DNA of 8,401 nucleotides from UBA4615 sp046046245 (GTDB taxonomy: Bacteria > Pseudomonadota > Gammaproteobacteria > Burkholderiales > Burkholderiaceae_E). Position 1 is the first letter of the stretch. Every line of letters begins with the position of its first letter. The position numbers and the translations under genes were made by a program. This document shows positions 5,531 through 8,401 of this stretch, one piece after another. The DNA is taken from contig JBJOKE010000047.1 in NCBI GenBank assembly GCA_046046245.1, forward strand, positions 1 to 8,401, in the 5' to 3' direction. Below the pieces are notes generated by a model. That model had not been told where the DNA came from and did not search any database. It saw only the letters and a program-made list of their open reading frames with translations.

Positions 5531-6901
5531 TCAGCCGGCGTCTGGCGGCGTCGCGTCCTCGGCCGGCGTGCGGTCCGGGATCGGCCCCGGTTCGAAGACC
5601 GCCATCGATTCGACGTGAGAGGTGTGCGGGAACATGTTCACCACCCCGGCGGTGCGCAGCGTCCAGCCGCCCTCGTGGACGAGCACCGCGGCATCCCGGG
5701 CGAGCGTCGCCGGATTGCACGAGACGTAGACGAGCCGTCGCGGCCGCGGCGCTTCCGGCGCGGACAGCGCCTGCGCGACCGCGAGCGCGCCCTCGCGCGG
5801 CGGATCGACCAGCACCCGGTCGAAGTCGCCGAGCCCGCGCCACGCATCGGCCGTCAGCTCGAAGAGGTTGGCGACGCGGAACGCGGTGCGCGCCTCGAGG
5901 CCCGCGGCGCGCGCGTTGCCGCGGGCGCGCTCGACCAGCGTGCCGCTGCCCTCGATGCCCACCACCTCGCGGGCGCGGGTGGCCAGCGGCAGCGTGAAGT
6001 TGCCGAGCCCGCAGAACAGGTCGGCGACGCGCTCGTCGGGCCGCGGATCGAGCAGGCGGACCGCGCGTCCCACCAGCGTCGCGTTGATCGCGGGGTTGAC
6101 CTGCGTGAAGTCGGTCGGCCGGAAGGGCATGCGCAGGCCGAACTCGGGCAGCGCGTAGTGCAGCGCGGAGACCGCGCCGCCGCCGGGCGTCCAGAAGAGC
6201 TCGATCGACTCCGGCCCCTTCGGCTGCAGCCAGAGCTCGACGCCGTGGCGTTCGCCGAAGCCGCGCAGCAGCGTCCGGTCCGCATCGGCGAGCGGCTCGA
6301 GCACGCGGAACACCAGCGCAAGCACCGTCTCGCCCTGCGCGACCTCGACCTGCGGCATCCGGTCTCGGATCGTGAGGCCGGCGACCAGCTCGCGCAGGGG
6401 CAGCAGCAGCGCGGAGACCGACGGCGGCAGCACGTGACACTCGCGCATGTCGGCGACGTAGCTCGAACCGCGCTCGTGGAAGCCGACCAGCACGCCGCCC
6501 TTCTTCGGGACGTGCCGAACCGACAGTCGCGCGCGGTAGCGATAGCCGTACGCGGGACCGACGATCGGCGGCAGCAGCGACTCGGGGCGGAGGCGGCCGA
6601 CGTGCCAGAGCGTGTCCTCGAGCGCGCGCTGCTTGATCGAGACCTGCGCGCGCGGCTCGACGTGCTGCATCGAGCAGCCGCCGCAGGTGCCGAAGTGCGG
6701 GCAGCGCGGCGCGGTGCGCAGCACGCTCGCGCGCTCGATGGACTCGATCTCGGCCACCTCGAAGCGCGGCTTGCGGCGTACGACGCGCGCCACCACCGTC
6801 TCGCCGGGCAGCGCCCCGCGCACGAAGACGACCTTGCCGTCGCTGCGCGCGACGCCGTTGGCCTCGAGGTCGAGGCTCTCGATCCGGTAACGCTCGCTCA
6901 C
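5531..6901 (-). CDS. rlmD: 23S rRNA (uracil(1939)-C5)-methyltransferase RlmD
   Basis: RlmD (formerly RumA) uses SAM to make m5U1939 in 23S rRNA. The 456-residue product has an N-terminal TRAM RNA-binding domain (about residues 1-60). The four [4Fe-4S] ligands are C67, C73, C76 (RCPHFGTCGGCSMQH) and C155 (MRECHVL). The Rossmann methyltransferase core contains the SAM motif DLFCGLGNFTLPLA. The catalytic Cys is C395 in YVSCNPATLARD, and the general-base Glu is E432 in SHVESMAVF. The start is the GTG at 6899-6901, which shares GTGA with the exonuclease stop and begins SERYRIESLDLEANGVARSD. The frame stays open far upstream, but that part is antisense-like and overlaps the exonuclease. No strong Shine-Dalgarno is seen, which fits translational coupling. 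A Pro/Asp-rich tail of about 19 residues extends past the usual end of the family. Confidence 0.96.
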   Translation of the reverse strand: MSERYRIESLDLEANGVARSDGKVVFVRGALPGETVVARVVRRKPRFEVAEIESIERASVLRTAPRCPHFGTCGGCSMQHVEPRAQVSIKQRALEDTLWHVGRLRPESLLPPIVGPAYGYRYRARLSVRHVPKKGGVLVGFHERGSSYVADMRECHVLPPSVSALLLPLRELVAGLTIRDRMPQVEVAQGETVLALVFRVLEPLADADRTLLRGFGERHGVELWLQPKGPESIELFWTPGGGAVSALHYALPEFGLRMPFRPTDFTQVNPAINATLVGRAVRLLDPRPDERVADLFCGLGNFTLPLATRAREVVGIEGSGTLVERARGNARAAGLEARTAFRVANLFELTADAWRGLGDFDRVLVDPPREGALAVAQALSAPEAPRPRRLVYVSCNPATLARDAAVLVHEGGWTLRTAGVVNMFPHTSHVESMAVFEPGPIPDRTPAEDATPPDAG

Positions 6902-7674
6902 GTCGGCCAGGCCGCGAGGAATTCCTGCCAGTGGTCGCCCTCGAGCGTCGACAGGGTCTGGCGGGTCAGCGCGATCTCGGCCTCGTACTCGTCGGGGGTC
7001 AGCGCACCGCGCATCAGCTGGAAGCGGCAGAAGAGCAGCCAGGTGTTCGCGACGTCGGTCTCGCAGTAGTCGCGGATCTCGTCCTGCAGGCCGGCGCGCC
7101 AGGCGTCGTAGACCTGCGAGCCGTCCATCCCCAGCTTGCCGGGAAAGCCGCACAGCTTCGCGAGCTGGTCGAGCGGTGCGGACGCGCGGCCGTTGAACAG
7201 CGCGAGCAGGTCCATCAGGTCGGTGTGCCGCGCGTGGTAGCGCGACACGTAGCTGTTCCACTTGAAGTCGCGGTCGTCCTCGCCCTGGTCCCAGTAGCGA
7301 TGGGCCTGCACCTTGTGGACCAGGCCGCGGTAGTGAAGGACCTGCAGGTCGAAGCCCGAGCCGTTCCACGAGACGAGGTTCGGCGTGTACTTCTCGATGG
7401 TGCGGAAGAAGCCCTGGACGAGCTTGCCCTCGTCACCGGGGCCCCCGGCGAGCGAGCGCACGCGCAGCCCGTCGGAGTCCCGGAACAGCATCGAGATCAC
7501 GATCACCCTGTGCAGGTGATGCGGCAGGAAGTCGCTCGCGCCGTTGGTCTGCTCGCGCCGCCTCGCGAGCGCCGCCTCGACGACGGCGTCGTCGTCGCCC
7601 TCGAGGCCCCAGGCGGCCCGCAGGCCGGCCGCGTCGGGCACGGTCTCGATGTCGAAGACCAGCGTCGGCACCAT
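6898..7674 (-). CDS. Predicted 3'-5' exonuclease, DEDDy family, PolB-exonuclease-like
   Basis: This 258-residue protein resembles the stand-alone 3'-5' exonuclease family related to the proofreading domain of B-family DNA polymerases (Pfam DNA_pol_B_exo2). The DEDDy residues are all visible: D8 and E10 in LVFDIETVPD (Exo I); D109 with N104 in LVSWNGSGFDLQVLHYRG (Exo II); Y203 and D207 in DYCETDVANTWLL (Exo III, Tyr type). It should therefore be a metal-dependent nuclease. Its cellular substrate (DNA or RNA) is not established. I chose the ATG at 7674, 14 nt after the nlpD stop, because VPTLVFDIET is the usual N-terminus. The frame stays open upstream to 8040, but that part only overlaps nlpD. 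Its stop overlaps the rlmD start by 4 nt, so the two are probably co-translated. Confidence 0.9.
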   Translation of the reverse strand: MVPTLVFDIETVPDAAGLRAAWGLEGDDDAVVEAALARRREQTNGASDFLPHHLHRVIVISMLFRDSDGLRVRSLAGGPGDEGKLVQGFFRTIEKYTPNLVSWNGSGFDLQVLHYRGLVHKVQAHRYWDQGEDDRDFKWNSYVSRYHARHTDLMDLLALFNGRASAPLDQLAKLCGFPGKLGMDGSQVYDAWRAGLQDEIRDYCETDVANTWLLFCRFQLMRGALTPDEYEAEIALTRQTLSTLEGDHWQEFLAAWPT

Positions 7675-7688
7675 CGATCGCCCCGGCC

Positions 7689-8401
7689 TCAGCGCTTCGG
7701 CAGGTAGCGCGCCGGGTCGACCGGCTTGCCCTGCTGGCGGATCTCGAAGTGCAGCCGCGGCGAGGTGGTGCCGGAATCGCCGAGCTCGGCGATCTTCTGG
7801 CCACGCTTGACCGACTGGCCCTCCTTGACCGCGAGCGAGCGGTTGTGCGCGTAGACCGACAGCAGCTCGTTCGCGTGCTTGACGATCACCAGGTTGCCGT
7901 AGCCGCGGGGGCCGTTGCCGCTGAAGATCACCTTGCCGTCCGACGCGGCGAGCACCGGATCGCCGACCTTGCCGCCGATCACCACGCCCTTGTTGCCCGA
8001 CTCGGCGAAGCCCTGCATGACCTTGCCGGCCGTGGGCCACGACCAGTCGCCTTCGCCGTCGACCGCCTTCGACTCGGGCACCGGCGTGGCCGCGGCGGCC
8101 GACGGACTCGCCGCGGGCGGCACGGCAGCGCTCGGCGTCCCCGGCGTGGCGGGCGCCGGCACCGCTGGGGTCGGCACGGATGCGGGTGCGGTCGCGGCCG
8201 CCGCCGGCGTGGCCGCTTCGGCAGCCCGCATCTCGGCGAGCGTGGCCTCCGAGTAGGGGGCCTTGGTGCCGCGCGGCGTGCTGCGCGTGTTGGGCGGCAC
8301 CGCGGGCGCGGCGGGCGCCGGGGCCGGCGCCGCGGGCAGGGCGCCGATCGGAGCCGCTGGCGCGGGAGCGGGCGCACGGGGATCGAGCGGACGCGACTCG
8401 A
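7689..8401 (-). CDS. nlpD: NlpD-type LysM/M23 lipoprotein (murein hydrolase activator), 5' end outside window
   Basis: The visible 237 residues are a long Ala/Pro-rich linker (8067-8401) followed by an M23/LytM domain (about 7692-8050). NlpD is an outer-membrane lipoprotein that activates the AmiC amidase for septal peptidoglycan splitting. The domain carries the family strings WPTAGKVMQGF, RGYGNLVIVKH, LSVYAHN and SPRLHFEIR and ends PARYLPKR, close to what I recall of E. coli NlpD. The catalytic set is degenerate: the first metal His is Asn (NKGVVIGG, 7992-7994), the paired Asp is Val (7980-7982) and the first His of HxH is Arg (7755-7757). It should therefore be a non-catalytic activator. 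The signal peptide, lipobox and LysM domain must lie beyond 8401, and the frame is open to the edge. No rpoS follows; the exonuclease starts 14 nt later. Confidence 0.93.
   Translation of the reverse strand, partial: ESRPLDPRAPAPAPAAPIGALPAAPAPAPAAPAVPPNTRSTPRGTKAPYSEATLAEMRAAEAATPAAAATAPASVPTPAVPAPATPGTPSAAVPPAASPSAAAATPVPESKAVDGEGDWSWPTAGKVMQGFAESGNKGVVIGGKVGDPVLAASDGKVIFSGNGPRGYGNLVIVKHANELLSVYAHNRSLAVKEGQSVKRGQKIAELGDSGTTSPRLHFEIRQQGKPVDPARYLPKR
8311..8330 (-). repeat. 20-bp in-frame repeat, copy in the nlpD linker
   Basis: This is the second copy of the 20-mer at 27-46, here coding Ala-Pro repeats in the NlpD linker. Both copies have the same orientation, about 8.3 kb apart. That could support rare recombination or confuse assembly, but it is short. 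Confidence 0.6.

Noticed and set aside
6902..7369. N-terminal extension of RlmD to a start at 7369 (612 residues)
   Set aside because: The extra part is an alternative frame of the exonuclease gene with shadow composition. The TRAM domain starts right at the GTG at 6901.
4180..7707. Plus-strand open frames of 605, 571 and 258 codons opposite the M20, rlmD and exonuclease genes
   Set aside because: Composition is typical of antisense shadows (runs of Arg, Ala, His, Asp) and there are no domains, while the minus-strand genes carry complete catalytic motifs.

Overview
The window is GC-rich DNA (roughly 70 % GC by eye). It carries a conserved chromosomal housekeeping block, and the gene families and their order point to a betaproteobacterium, most likely in the Burkholderiales. 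Long open frames on the opposite strand of nearly every gene are a by-product of the GC-rich third codon positions. I see no phage, transposon, CRISPR, tRNA or rRNA signature, and I did not find an undescribed system.

Left block, minus strand, transcribed from about 3157 toward position 1: ndk (nucleoside diphosphate kinase), rlmN (23S A2503 / tRNA A37 methyltransferase), pilW/pilF (TPR lipoprotein for type IV pilus assembly) and rodZ (cell-shape protein, cut by the window edge). The pilW-rlmN gap is 19 nt, and rodZ starts inside the end of pilW, so this looks like one operon. In related genomes ispG and hisS usually follow.

Middle: a divergent intergenic region (3095-3354) separates ndk from a plus-strand gene for a seven-helix Bax inhibitor-1/YccA family membrane protein. 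That gene has its own good sigma-70-like promoter and a textbook intrinsic terminator (4106-4134). A minus-strand M20 family amidohydrolase converges on it.

Right block, minus strand, transcribed from the right edge leftward: nlpD (LysM/M23 lipoprotein, 5' part outside the window), a predicted DEDDy 3'-5' exonuclease of the PolB-exonuclease-like family, and rlmD (23S U1939 methyltransferase). Spacing is tight (14 nt, then a 4-nt GTGA stop/start overlap). The M20 gene follows 76 nt later and may be read through or have its own weak promoter.

Functionally the window mixes envelope and cell-shape genes (nlpD, rodZ, pilW), two Fe-S-dependent 23S rRNA methyltransferases (rlmN, rlmD) and nucleotide metabolism (ndk). 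The points most worth a second look are: no rpoS in its usual place directly after nlpD; loss of one of the two TM6/TM7 aspartates in the BI-1 protein; a strong GC hairpin between ndk and rlmN; and inverted repeats around the ndk promoter.
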